From Deltaproteobacteria bacterium (GTDB taxonomy: Bacteria > Desulfobacterota > Syntrophia > Syntrophales > UBA2210), in contig JAFDBG010000010.1 of assembly GCA_019313385.1 (NCBI GenBank), positions 1-32,334 of the forward strand: 32,334 nt of DNA, read 5' to 3'. A program made the translations under genes and the position numbers. Shown here piece after piece: positions 25,178 to 32,334 of the stretch. How positions within the stretch are numbered: position 1 is the first letter of the stretch; every line of letters starts with the position of its first letter. Under the pieces are notes generated by a model that was not told the origin of the DNA, made no database searches, and worked only from the letters and a program-made list of their open reading frames with translations.

Positions 25178-25672
25178 ATGGATTTGGAGTACGATGAACT
25201 TTTAAAGGAATTTTCACAGGAACAGATTAAGGAACTGGATGGAATCATTGAGAAACACAGAGGCCAGCCCGGAGGGTTGATCCCTGTGCTGGAAAGGGCG
25301 CAGGAACTCCTTGGATTTCTCCCTGTTCCCGTACAGAAAAGGGTCGGGAGAGAGCTTGGCATACCAGTCAGCCACGTCTATGGTGTTGTCACCTTCTACT
25401 CTTTTTTTACCATGCATCCACGCGGGAAACACACCGCAAAGGTATGCCTGGGAACTGCCTGCTACGTGAGAGGCGGCAAAAAGATCGCTGCAAACATGGA
25501 AAAACTGCTCGGGATAAAAGAGGGGGAGACTACCTCTGATCGCATGTTCACGTACGAGACGGTCAGATGCCTCGGAGCATGCGGACTGGGGCCGGTCGTA
25601 GTCGTGGATAACGACATCCACGGGAGGGTAAAGCCCGATAAGCTCAAAGACATCTTACAACAATACAGCTGA
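25178..25672 (+). CDS. NuoE/HndA-type [2Fe-2S] subunit
   Basis: This 164-residue thioredoxin-fold iron-sulfur protein of the NuoE family passes electrons in NAD(P)-linked complexes. Cluster ligands are in CLGTAC and CLGACG (two pairs of cysteines in the classical spacing), with the family block HVYGVVTFYSFFTMHPRGKH ahead of them. It has a good GAAGGAG site. It is followed by an HndB-like protein and the NuoF-type fusion, the order seen in soluble NAD(P)-reducing hydrogenases and other bifurcating enzymes. No hydrogenase catalytic gene is present within the window. Confidence 0.92.
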   Translation: MDLEYDELLKEFSQEQIKELDGIIEKHRGQPGGLIPVLERAQELLGFLPVPVQKRVGRELGIPVSHVYGVVTFYSFFTMHPRGKHTAKVCLGTACYVRGGKKIAANMEKLLGIKEGETTSDRMFTYETVRCLGACGLGPVVVVDNDIHGRVKPDKLKDILQQYS

Positions 25673-25691
25673 CACGACAGAGGGACATGAC

Positions 25692-26072
25692 ATGGCAAAA
25701 TTAAAGATAGAGGATCTGAAAAAGATCAAAGAACGCGTGCAGGGTGAAACCGCCCTGAGGGCGGGAACCCGAAGGGTCAAGGTAACAGTACATATGGGAA
25801 CCTGTGGCATAGCCGCCGGTGCGAGGGAGGTTATGGATTCGCTTATGAACGAAATTGAAGAGTCGGGCGTCACAGATGTTGTCGTAGCTACATCAGGATG
25901 CATGAGTCTGTGCAGCAGAGAACCGGAGGTAACCATTGAAATCCTGGACCAGGACCCCATAGTATACGAGTTTATGGACCAGAATAAGATGAGACAGGTC
26001 TTCAAAAGACACGTTCTAGAAGGAGAAATTCAGACACCCTTTGTTCTGGCCAGGGCAAAAAGACAGAATTAA
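25692..26072 (+). CDS. HndB-like thioredoxin-fold [2Fe-2S] protein
   Basis: This 126-residue protein resembles HndB, a small iron-sulfur subunit accompanying HndA in NAD(P)-dependent hydrogenases. The central ferredoxin fold carries cysteines in MGTCGIAAGA and SGCMSLC, a four-Cys arrangement for one [2Fe-2S] cluster. AGGGA lies six bases before the ATG, and the gene follows the NuoE-like gene by 19 bases. It probably joins the NuoE-like and NuoF-like chains in a soluble complex. Confidence 0.88.
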   Translation: MAKLKIEDLKKIKERVQGETALRAGTRRVKVTVHMGTCGIAAGAREVMDSLMNEIEESGVTDVVVATSGCMSLCSREPEVTIEILDQDPIVYEFMDQNKMRQVFKRHVLEGEIQTPFVLARAKRQN

Positions 26073-26247
26073 CGAACGCATATCAATGATTCTGTTGAGT
26101 TATGAGGATTTTAGCTCAAGATCAAGGCATGCGAAAAAAAATAACCACAGGCATATAGTTGATATTCTGAGGATTATTTTTTAAGCATAACGCAGAGATT
26201 GGGCGAAAAGACCATTAATCACCACTGAAGGAGGTTAAAAATACCCG

Positions 26248-29200
26248 ATGAAAGTTTTTCGGTCTCACATACTGATCTGCGGGGGCACAGGATGTCAAGC
26301 TACTGGAAGCCCAAAGGTAAAACAGGCCCTTGCCGCGGAGTTGGACAGGCAGGGTCTTGCCGATGAAATAAAAATAGTCGAAACGGGATGTAACGGTTTC
26401 TGTGCCATGGGGCCCATTATGGTAGTCTACCCGGACGGAATTATCTATATGATGGTCCAGCCGGAAGATGTTCCAGAACTGGTTGAAGAACATCTCCTGA
26501 AGGGAAGACCTGTGGAGAGGCTCTTTTATAAGGAACCCTCTACAGAGGAATCTATCCCCTTAATGCATGAAATACCTTTCTTCGCGCACCAGGAACTCCG
26601 GGTGCTGAGGAATAAGGGCCTTATCGACCCGGAAGTAATCGACGAATATATAGCAAGGGATGGCTATGCCGGTATGGCCAAGGCACTTACCAAAATGACT
26701 TCAGAAGAAATCATCAAGGAGATGCTCGATTCCGGTATTCGAGGGCGGGGCGGAGCCGGATTTCCGACCGGTCTGAAATGGAAGTTTGCCGCCCAGTCAG
26801 TGAACGATGTTAAATATGTCCTCTGTAACGCCGACGAAGGCGACCCTGGCGCGTTTATGGACAGAAGCGTGCTTGAGGCGGACCCTCATGCCGTTCTTGA
26901 AGGGATGATAATAGCCGCGAAGGCAATCGGCGCGCACAAGGGTTACATCTATTGCAGAGCCGAATATCCGCTGGCCCTTCGCAGACTTGACGTAGCCATA
27001 ACCCAGGCCAGGGAATACGGCCTTCTGGGCGAAAACATACTGGATACCGGTTTTGATTTTGATCTTGAAGTCTATCAGGGTGCCGGTGCCTTTGTTTGTG
27101 GAGAGGAGACAGCCCTCATGACATCAATAGAGGGAAACCGTGGAATGCCCAGACCCAGACCCCCCTTCCCCGCCGTCGCCGGTCTCTGGCAGAAACCAAG
27201 TGTCCTGAATAACGTGGAAACCATGGCCAGTATCGGCCAGATAATAGCAAAAGGAAGCGAGTGGTTCGCAAGTGTCGGAAATGAAACGAGCAAGGGAACC
27301 AAGGTTTTCGCCCTCACAGGGGACGTCAACAACGTCGGACTCGTTGAGGTCCCAATGGGAACGTCCCTCGGGACTATTGTATATGACATAGGCGGCGGCA
27401 TACCAAATGGGAAGAAATTCAAGGCCGCTCAGTTAGGCGGTCCCTCGGGAGGAATGATTCCTATTCAGCATCTTAACGCTCCCATAGACTACGAAAGCGT
27501 TGCCAAGCTTGGAGCTATTATGGGGTCCGGTGGCCTTATCGTGATGAATGAAGACATGTGCCCCGTCGATATGGCGCGTTTCTTTATGGATTTCTGCCAG
27601 GATGAATCCTGCGGCAAGTGTACACCCTGCCGCGAGGGAACGAAAAGGATGCTGGAAATCCTCACCAATATCTGTGAGGGAAGAGGCAAAGAAGGGGACA
27701 TTGAGACTCTTATTGAAATGGCTGATATAATCAAGGATTCGGCCCTCTGCGGTCTCGGGCAAACTGCACCCAATCCAGTCCTGAGCACCATCAGATACTT
27801 CAGGGATGAATACGAGGCCCACATCAGGGATAAACACTGTTCGGCCGGCGTCTGCGCGGCACTCTTTAAATCGCCCTGTCAGAACGCGTGTCCTATCGGG
27901 ATGGATGTCCCGCAGTATATGGCGCTTGTACGCGCGAAGAGATTTGACGACGCCTACAAGATCATGATGAGGACAAATCCCTTCCCCGCCATCTGCGGCA
28001 GGGTCTGCGATCATCAGTGTCAGTCCAAGTGCAGACGCGGCACACTGGATGAAGCGCTTGCCATTAAATTTGTCAAACGATTTATCACAGACAACGCCGA
28101 CCGTCCGGCAGTAAATTCTGTGCCAGTCGACAGGAATGAAAAGATCGCGATTGTCGGTGCCGGACCATCTGGTCTGACCGCCGCGAAGGATCTTGCCCTG
28201 CGCGGATACCAGGTGACCGTTTTTGAAGAACTCCCCGAGCCGGGCGGCATGACCCGCTATGGTATTCCTTCGTATCGGCTGCCCCGAGATATACTCGCGG
28301 GAGAAATCGATGACATAAGGGCACTGGGAGTAGAAATAAAATGCAACACCCGCGTAGGCAGAGAGATTTCTTTTGAAGACGTTGACAAGAAATACGACTA
28401 CATATATCTGGCACCCGGAGCGCATAAAAGCCAGCGCATGAGGGTTGACGGCGAAGATATAGCCGGTGTCTTCGGAGGCGTCGAATTTCTGAGAGATTTC
28501 AACATCAACAAAGATGCCTGGCTGAATGGCGAAAAGACCCTCGGCGCCAAGGTCGCTGTGATCGGGGGAGGCAACTGCGCCATTGACGCCGCCAGGTGCG
28601 CTGTGCGTCTGGGTGCGGATGTTACAATACTCTACCGCAGGACACGTCAGGATATGCCCGCGGCCGGGGAAGAGATAATCGCTGCGGAACATGAGGGAAT
28701 TACGATAGAATATTTCGTGGCGCCAAAGAAGATTGTCGAGGCAAACGGCAAAGTAAGCGGTATTACCTGTGAAAGGATGAAGGCCGGAGATTTCGACAAC
28801 AGTGGAAGAAGAAGGCCCGTTGTCATTGAAGGATCCAATTTTACCCTTGATGTTGATGCAGTAATAGCATCCATCGGCCAGGCCCCGGATCTTTCATTTG
28901 TGCCGGAGGGAAGCGATGTGTCGGTCAACAAGTGGGAGTATTTCGATATAGCTGAAGGAAGCAAATCGAGAACCACAAGTGACAAGTTCTTTGCGGGTGG
29001 CGATGCGGTAACGGGGCCCTGGACTGTTGTCGGGGCTATAGCGGCTGGGCATCAGGCCGCCGAAGATATCGACAGCGCCATACGCTCCAGAAACAGCGAA
29101 CCCCCATGGGAGGCTCCGGCAAAAGAAATCATCGACATACCATTTGAGATCGATGAAGAGACAGAGGAACAGCCACAGGCCGCGATGCCGGAACTGGACG

Positions 29201-29304
29201 CTGTAGAGAGAAAAACAAACTTCAGAGAAGTAGAACTTGGCTACGAAATAGAAAAGGCCATCAAAGAGGCATCCCGTTGTCTGCGGTGCGACGCCGAGGT
29301 GTAG
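26248..29304 (+). CDS. NuoF-type NADH/FMN subunit fused to a GltD-type flavoprotein
   Basis: This 1018-residue fusion has a thioredoxin-fold [2Fe-2S] domain (Cys11, Cys16, Cys48, Cys52), then the NADH/FMN domain (RGRGGAGFPTGLKW at 165-178) and its [4Fe-4S] site (Cys455, Cys458, Cys461, Cys501). From about 530 a GltD-like half follows: two Cys sets (536-548 and 583-595) for [4Fe-4S] clusters, then FAD (IVGAGPSGL at 635-643) and NAD(P) (VIGGGNCAIDAAR) Rossmann motifs. A CLRC pair lies near the C-terminus. AAGGAGG lies 13 bases before the ATG, a long spacing. The architecture suggests electron transfer among NADH, NADPH and possibly ferredoxin. Whether it bifurcates electrons cannot be read from sequence. 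Confidence 0.9.
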   Translation: MKVFRSHILICGGTGCQATGSPKVKQALAAELDRQGLADEIKIVETGCNGFCAMGPIMVVYPDGIIYMMVQPEDVPELVEEHLLKGRPVERLFYKEPSTEESIPLMHEIPFFAHQELRVLRNKGLIDPEVIDEYIARDGYAGMAKALTKMTSEEIIKEMLDSGIRGRGGAGFPTGLKWKFAAQSVNDVKYVLCNADEGDPGAFMDRSVLEADPHAVLEGMIIAAKAIGAHKGYIYCRAEYPLALRRLDVAITQAREYGLLGENILDTGFDFDLEVYQGAGAFVCGEETALMTSIEGNRGMPRPRPPFPAVAGLWQKPSVLNNVETMASIGQIIAKGSEWFASVGNETSKGTKVFALTGDVNNVGLVEVPMGTSLGTIVYDIGGGIPNGKKFKAAQLGGPSGGMIPIQHLNAPIDYESVAKLGAIMGSGGLIVMNEDMCPVDMARFFMDFCQDESCGKCTPCREGTKRMLEILTNICEGRGKEGDIETLIEMADIIKDSALCGLGQTAPNPVLSTIRYFRDEYEAHIRDKHCSAGVCAALFKSPCQNACPIGMDVPQYMALVRAKRFDDAYKIMMRTNPFPAICGRVCDHQCQSKCRRGTLDEALAIKFVKRFITDNADRPAVNSVPVDRNEKIAIVGAGPSGLTAAKDLALRGYQVTVFEELPEPGGMTRYGIPSYRLPRDILAGEIDDIRALGVEIKCNTRVGREISFEDVDKKYDYIYLAPGAHKSQRMRVDGEDIAGVFGGVEFLRDFNINKDAWLNGEKTLGAKVAVIGGGNCAIDAARCAVRLGADVTILYRRTRQDMPAAGEEIIAAEHEGITIEYFVAPKKIVEANGKVSGITCERMKAGDFDNSGRRRPVVIEGSNFTLDVDAVIASIGQAPDLSFVPEGSDVSVNKWEYFDIAEGSKSRTTSDKFFAGGDAVTGPWTVVGAIAAGHQAAEDIDSAIRSRNSEPPWEAPAKEIIDIPFEIDEETEEQPQAAMPELDAVERKTNFREVELGYEIEKAIKEASRCLRCDAEV

Positions 29305-29341
29305 GCTACAATCAGTGGTCAGTGATTAGTGATTAGAAGAC
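29305..29341. repeat. Short CAGTGGTCAGTGATTAGTG-type tandem repeat
   Basis: Directly after the fusion gene stop, imperfect copies of CAGTGGT, CAGTGATTAG and TGATTAG follow each other. It is low-complexity spacer DNA with no gene. Confidence 0.6.
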
Positions 29342-29350
29342 AAAAATCAG

Positions 29351-29391
29351 CCCCCTGTTCGCGGATGCAAAATCGTGGACAGGGGTTTTTT
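29351..29391 (+). terminator. Terminator of the redox operon
   Basis: CCCCTGT (29352-29358) pairs with ACAGGGG (29379-29385), followed by six T residues. The plus-strand operon ends here. On the minus strand the same stem is followed by a shorter T-run, so it could also limit transcripts from the convergent ABC operon. Confidence 0.8.
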
Positions 29392-29392
29392 G

Positions 29393-29454
29393 TTGCGAGT
29401 TGCGGGTTGCGCGGGTTAACTTGATTACTGTCTCCTGTCTCCTGTCTCCCGTCC
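29393..29454. repeat. Low-complexity GTTGCG and CTGTCTC repeats
   Basis: Two adjacent short-unit tracts: three copies of GTTGCG-like units (about 29393-29418), then CTGTCTC repeated three times (about 29428-29451). The ABC permease stop codon follows directly at 29455. Confidence 0.6.
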
Positions 29455-31254
29455 TTAAGCCATGGTTGGAATTTCGATGCGGGCTTCTGGGGTGTACTTG
29501 CGTTCGAGCCTGCGGGCCACCATGCTCATACTGTAGCAGCATATAAAATAGAGTACGGCAATTGTTGTATAGATTTCAAAGGGATAGATCATGAGCCGGT
29601 TGTTGACGGTCTGGGCCACGGTCGTCAGCTCGAACACCCCTATTATATAGGCAAGCGAGGTATCCTTGAAGAGGGCGATGAATTGTCCCACGATGGCGGG
29701 GATCATCATCTTTAGCGCCTGTGGAAGAATCACGAAACGCATCGCCTTGAAATAGTTCAATCCAGATGCCGTTGCCGCCTCCATCTGTCCCGGGGGAATG
29801 GCCTTTACACCAGCACGCACAATCTCAGCCAGATACGCCCCTGAAAATATCGTGAACGCTATCGTGGCACTCCAGAAGACATCCATCTGCATCCCTGTAA
29901 TGATGGGGGAAAAGAAATATATCCAGAATATAACCATTATAAGAGGGTTGCCACGTATAAGTTCGATATAGAGGATGCTTGGCGTGCTTATCAGAGGGCT
30001 TTTACTCAGGCGCCCCAAGCCTGCCACCAGACCGATGACAAAACTTGCCGTCAACGCGATAAAGGCCAGGACTATGCTGAGGGAAAGTCCTCCGAGGCCA
30101 TAGAAGATTTCACCGCCCAATCCGTGGGGAAAGGTCCAGATCAGGAGCGAACGGAAGTTGTTGAATATGATATCCCAGTTGAAACTATACAGCCCGTAAC
30201 CGACTGCGGCCAGCAGGGCAAACAGGATCAGGAGAAACAGGGCTTTGCCACCAATGGAAAGTACTGAGATCAGACGCTCAAGCCACTGAGCCCCACTGGA
30301 TATATAAGCGGTTTTTACTTCCAGTGATTCATCTTTCCCCGGCCTCAAACTATTGACAACCCAACGCATACCTCCGGCAATAAACGATATCAGAAGCAAA
30401 GCAGGCCTTATCATAAGGGCAAGGGCCTTATCCAGGAGACTCAGTTCCCTTTTTCCCCCTACCTCCAAATGGTGATTCACACTGTTCATCAGCATACTGA
30501 TAATCAGGGAGAGGCTGAGGTAGATGACCGTAGCCGCGGTGGTAGCCTCAAATCCCCGGAATGTGAAGGACTCAATCTGCTGTGCCTGCCAGCAGAGGTC
30601 AGCCACCCCTATGGTCATAGCAAGCGAAGAGTTTTTCATGTTATTCAGGAGTTCACTTCCAAGCGGGGGCATAATCACCCGAAAAGCCTGCGGCAGAATG
30701 ACAAAACGCAACGCCTGAATCCGGCTCAATCCAGATGAAGCCGCGGCCTCCAAGTGTCCCCGTGGGATAGCCTGTATGCCAGCGCGCACTATCTCGGCAA
30801 TAAAGGCGGTTGTATAGATACTCAGACCACCTGTAGCGGCTATCAGTTCGTAATTGTGGTCATATAAAAACTCGCGCGCCGCGTCTGGCAACGCCAGGGG
30901 AAAAGCAAAATACCAGAAAAAGAGCTGTACCAGCAGAGGCGTATTGCGGAAGAACTCCACATATACTGTGGCAAACCAGTAGAGGGGTTTAAAATTTGAC
31001 AGACGGGCTATACCGAAAAATGTTCCTAACAGAAGAGAAATAACGGTACTGATCAGCGAGATTTCTACTGTAATCAGGAGACCGCGCAGCAGCCAGACAC
31101 CAAAGACCTCCTGATAGGTGGGATTCATCTCCCAGAGCACGGACCAGTGAAACTCATATCCAAAGTCAAGATGTGTGAAAAAAAGATATATGGCAAGGGC
31201 TATCCCAGCCACTATCATAAATTGCTGAACCTGGCGTTTCCAAGGTTCCATCAT
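29455..31254 (-). CDS. Polar amino-acid ABC transporter, two permease domains in one protein
   Basis: This 599-residue membrane protein contains two HisM/GltJ-type permease domains in tandem. Each has its own EAA coupling motif: IVRAGIQAIPRGHLEAA in the first half and IVRAGVKAIPPGQMEAA in the second. Such permeases are normally encoded as two separate proteins (as in GltJ and GltK), so this is a fusion. Start choice is uncertain: ATG at 31254, ATG at 31251 or GTG at 31260. A binding-protein gene lies 98 bases upstream on the same strand. No ATP-binding subunit gene follows in the window. Confidence 0.9.
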   Translation of the reverse strand: MMEPWKRQVQQFMIVAGIALAIYLFFTHLDFGYEFHWSVLWEMNPTYQEVFGVWLLRGLLITVEISLISTVISLLLGTFFGIARLSNFKPLYWFATVYVEFFRNTPLLVQLFFWYFAFPLALPDAAREFLYDHNYELIAATGGLSIYTTAFIAEIVRAGIQAIPRGHLEAAASSGLSRIQALRFVILPQAFRVIMPPLGSELLNNMKNSSLAMTIGVADLCWQAQQIESFTFRGFEATTAATVIYLSLSLIISMLMNSVNHHLEVGGKRELSLLDKALALMIRPALLLISFIAGGMRWVVNSLRPGKDESLEVKTAYISSGAQWLERLISVLSIGGKALFLLILFALLAAVGYGLYSFNWDIIFNNFRSLLIWTFPHGLGGEIFYGLGGLSLSIVLAFIALTASFVIGLVAGLGRLSKSPLISTPSILYIELIRGNPLIMVIFWIYFFSPIITGMQMDVFWSATIAFTIFSGAYLAEIVRAGVKAIPPGQMEAATASGLNYFKAMRFVILPQALKMMIPAIVGQFIALFKDTSLAYIIGVFELTTVAQTVNNRLMIYPFEIYTTIAVLYFICCYSMSMVARRLERKYTPEARIEIPTMA

Positions 31255-31287
31255 TCTCACGTCCGTTTTCTAAAGGGAAGATAACAC

Positions 31288-31330
31288 ACGAGATATGCGG
31301 CCCGAGCAGTTCCCGAGCCGCAGATCTCGT
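31288..31330 (-). promoter_or_regulatory. Intergenic hairpin between the binding protein and permease genes
   Basis: Fourteen-base arms ACGAGATATGCGGC and GCCGCAGATCTCGT pair with one mismatch around a 15-base loop. There is no T-run, so a true terminator is unlikely. Such hairpins often protect the upstream mRNA and raise the amount of binding protein relative to permease. Confidence 0.65.
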
Positions 31331-31352
31331 CACTCAAAACAAACATTAATTT

Positions 31353-32195
31353 TTAGGGCCACATCTCAATCTTTTCAGTCATCGGGAAGTAATAGGGTGT
31401 GTCAGCACCATACCACTTATTATATATTTCCATGTAGGTACCGTCCTTCCACATATCCTGGATCGCGAAGTTGACGGCATCACGCCAGTCGCTGTCATTC
31501 TCGGGAAGTCCTATACCATAGGGCTCATCGCTGAAGAAGTCGCCGACAAGTTCATACTTGCCAAGTTCCTTCGCGGCATAGCCGATGAGTATCGTGCTGT
31601 CGGTTGCCCAACCCGCAACCTTACCCTGCTGCAGCGCCAGGAAGCATGAGGGTTCATCCTGGAAGCTGATGACTTTAGGTTTCTTGTCACCCAGAGATTT
31701 CAGGAGATTGATGGCATTTTTCTCGCTGGTTGTGCCCTGCATAGAGGCCAGCTTCTTGCCCACAAAGTCCTTATGACTTTTGTATTTGCCCTTTTTGGCC
31801 AGGATCTTCTCGCCATCGAAGAAATAGGTGATGGAAAAATCTATCGTCTTATCCCGCTCTCTTTTGTGCGTCATATTGGCGGTACTCATATCAATACGCC
31901 CCGACGTCAGAAATGAGATACGCGTCTTGTTGCTCAGCTTGATCTTCTCCATCTTGAGATCTTTGCCCATCGACTGCCCGATACGCTTTACAACCTCCGA
32001 AGCTATATCTACATCGAACCCGACCCACTCATTCTTGTCGTTAAAATACGCCGCGGGAATGCTGTTGTACATCAGCCCTGCCTGGACAACGCCCGCGTCC
32101 TTGACCTTGTCATAGGTAGGGCCTGCGAAGCAGATACACGGTACAAGCATAAATACCACAGCTAGCACTAATACAGACTGCCATACTCTCTTCAT
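31353..32195 (-). CDS. Periplasmic polar amino-acid binding protein (SBP family 3)
   Basis: This 280-residue extracellular solute-binding protein is of the glutamate/aspartate type. It has a signal peptide (MKRVWQSVLVLAVVFMLVPC, probably cleaved after CFA near residue 24). The family block WVGFDVDIASEVVKRIG follows, and the C-terminal lobe ends in IYNKWYGAD. AAAGGAGG precedes the ATG at 32195 by seven bases; upstream frame to 32237 has no site. The gene precedes a double permease with a stem-loop between. Specificity within polar amino acids is not determined. Confidence 0.92.
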   Translation of the reverse strand: MKRVWQSVLVLAVVFMLVPCICFAGPTYDKVKDAGVVQAGLMYNSIPAAYFNDKNEWVGFDVDIASEVVKRIGQSMGKDLKMEKIKLSNKTRISFLTSGRIDMSTANMTHKRERDKTIDFSITYFFDGEKILAKKGKYKSHKDFVGKKLASMQGTTSEKNAINLLKSLGDKKPKVISFQDEPSCFLALQQGKVAGWATDSTILIGYAAKELGKYELVGDFFSDEPYGIGLPENDSDWRDAVNFAIQDMWKDGTYMEIYNKWYGADTPYYFPMTEKIEMWP

Positions 32196-32273
32196 CGAAT
32201 AACCTCCTTTGTTAAAATAGTTGTAACCATTCAGCACAATTTATTTTCAGTTCTTTGAAAAAAGTTCTTGACA

Positions 32274-32302
32274 CGGTTTTTGGGCGAATTTTCAAAAAAC
32301 CG
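32274..32302. repeat. Eight-base inverted repeat upstream of the binding-protein gene
   Basis: CGGTTTTT (32274-32281) and AAAAACCG (32295-32302) are exact reverse complements with a 13-base loop. They lie about 80 bases upstream of the SBP start and may be a regulator-binding site. The rest of 32196-32334 shows no gene and no convincing promoter. Confidence 0.35.
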
Positions 32303-32334
32303 ATACAATCTAAGAACATGTCCGTAGTGTTGTT

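Noticed and set aside
26073-26247. Promoter in the gap before the NuoF-GltD gene (TTGATA, then TAAGCA)
   Set aside because: The -10 is too poor to support a separate transcript; read-through from the upstream operon is more likely. No gene or terminator was found in this gap.
27433-28692. Long open frame on the minus strand inside the NuoF-GltD gene
   Set aside because: It lies wholly antisense to a gene with clear motifs, and its translation shows no domain I recognise.
32268-32309. Plus-strand promoter from TTGACA and TACAAT near the window end
   Set aside because: The two boxes are about 30 bases apart, too far for one sigma-70 promoter.

Overview
The window looks like a chromosomal segment of an anaerobic, syntrophy-type member of the Desulfobacterota (former Deltaproteobacteria). 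This is inferred from gene content and order: tgt-yajC-secD-secF, recO-glyQ-glyS, a fatty-acid beta-oxidation operon with a FadN-type fused enzyme, HndA/HndB-like iron-sulfur subunits, and a NuoF-GltD fusion. No rRNA, tRNA, CRISPR array, transposase or phage gene was seen.

Layout. (1) 1-4679, plus strand: the 3' end of tgt, then yajC, secD, secF, a DUF456 membrane protein and lepB, tightly spaced. This is a protein-export operon. (2) 4680-7722, plus strand: a pyrimidine operon pyrR-pyrB-pyrC. In front of it lie a candidate promoter, an 11-codon leader ORF with a strong ribosome binding site, an intrinsic terminator and a TTCG-loop hairpin. Together they look like a transcription attenuator. 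(3) 7863-13205, plus strand: mgtE and recO (overlapping by 4 bases), then glyQ and glyS. The last 24 codons of recO lie in a palindromic repeat that recurs in inverted orientation near 23.8 kb. (4) 13210-15712, minus strand: a decayed beta-propeller gene with a CxxCH motif (two in-frame TAG codons and three frame changes), then a nitrilase-family hydrolase. (5) 15871-22290, minus strand: a TetR regulator, a long acyl-CoA dehydrogenase, a fused 3-hydroxyacyl-CoA dehydrogenase/enoyl-CoA hydratase, a thiolase and a terminator. This is a complete beta-oxidation cycle behind a promoter that carries a clear TGACC/GGTCA palindrome. (6) 22462-29391, plus strand: two DRTGG-type proteins flanking an RsbW-like ATPase, a PHP-domain protein, a second GHKL ATPase, two thioredoxin-fold [2Fe-2S] subunits, and a 1018-residue fusion of an NADH-binding NuoF-type subunit to a GltD-type flavoprotein, followed by a terminator. 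(7) 29455-32195, minus strand: a polar amino-acid ABC transporter with a binding protein and one polypeptide carrying two permease domains. No ATPase gene is present in the window.

How the parts may fit together (inference). Beta-oxidation makes NADH and reduced electron-transferring flavoprotein. The soluble NuoE/NuoF/GltD-like complex could move electrons between NAD(H), NADP(H) and ferredoxin. The five small signalling-type genes in front of it are likely to assemble, sense for or regulate that complex, and they are the least understood part of the window.
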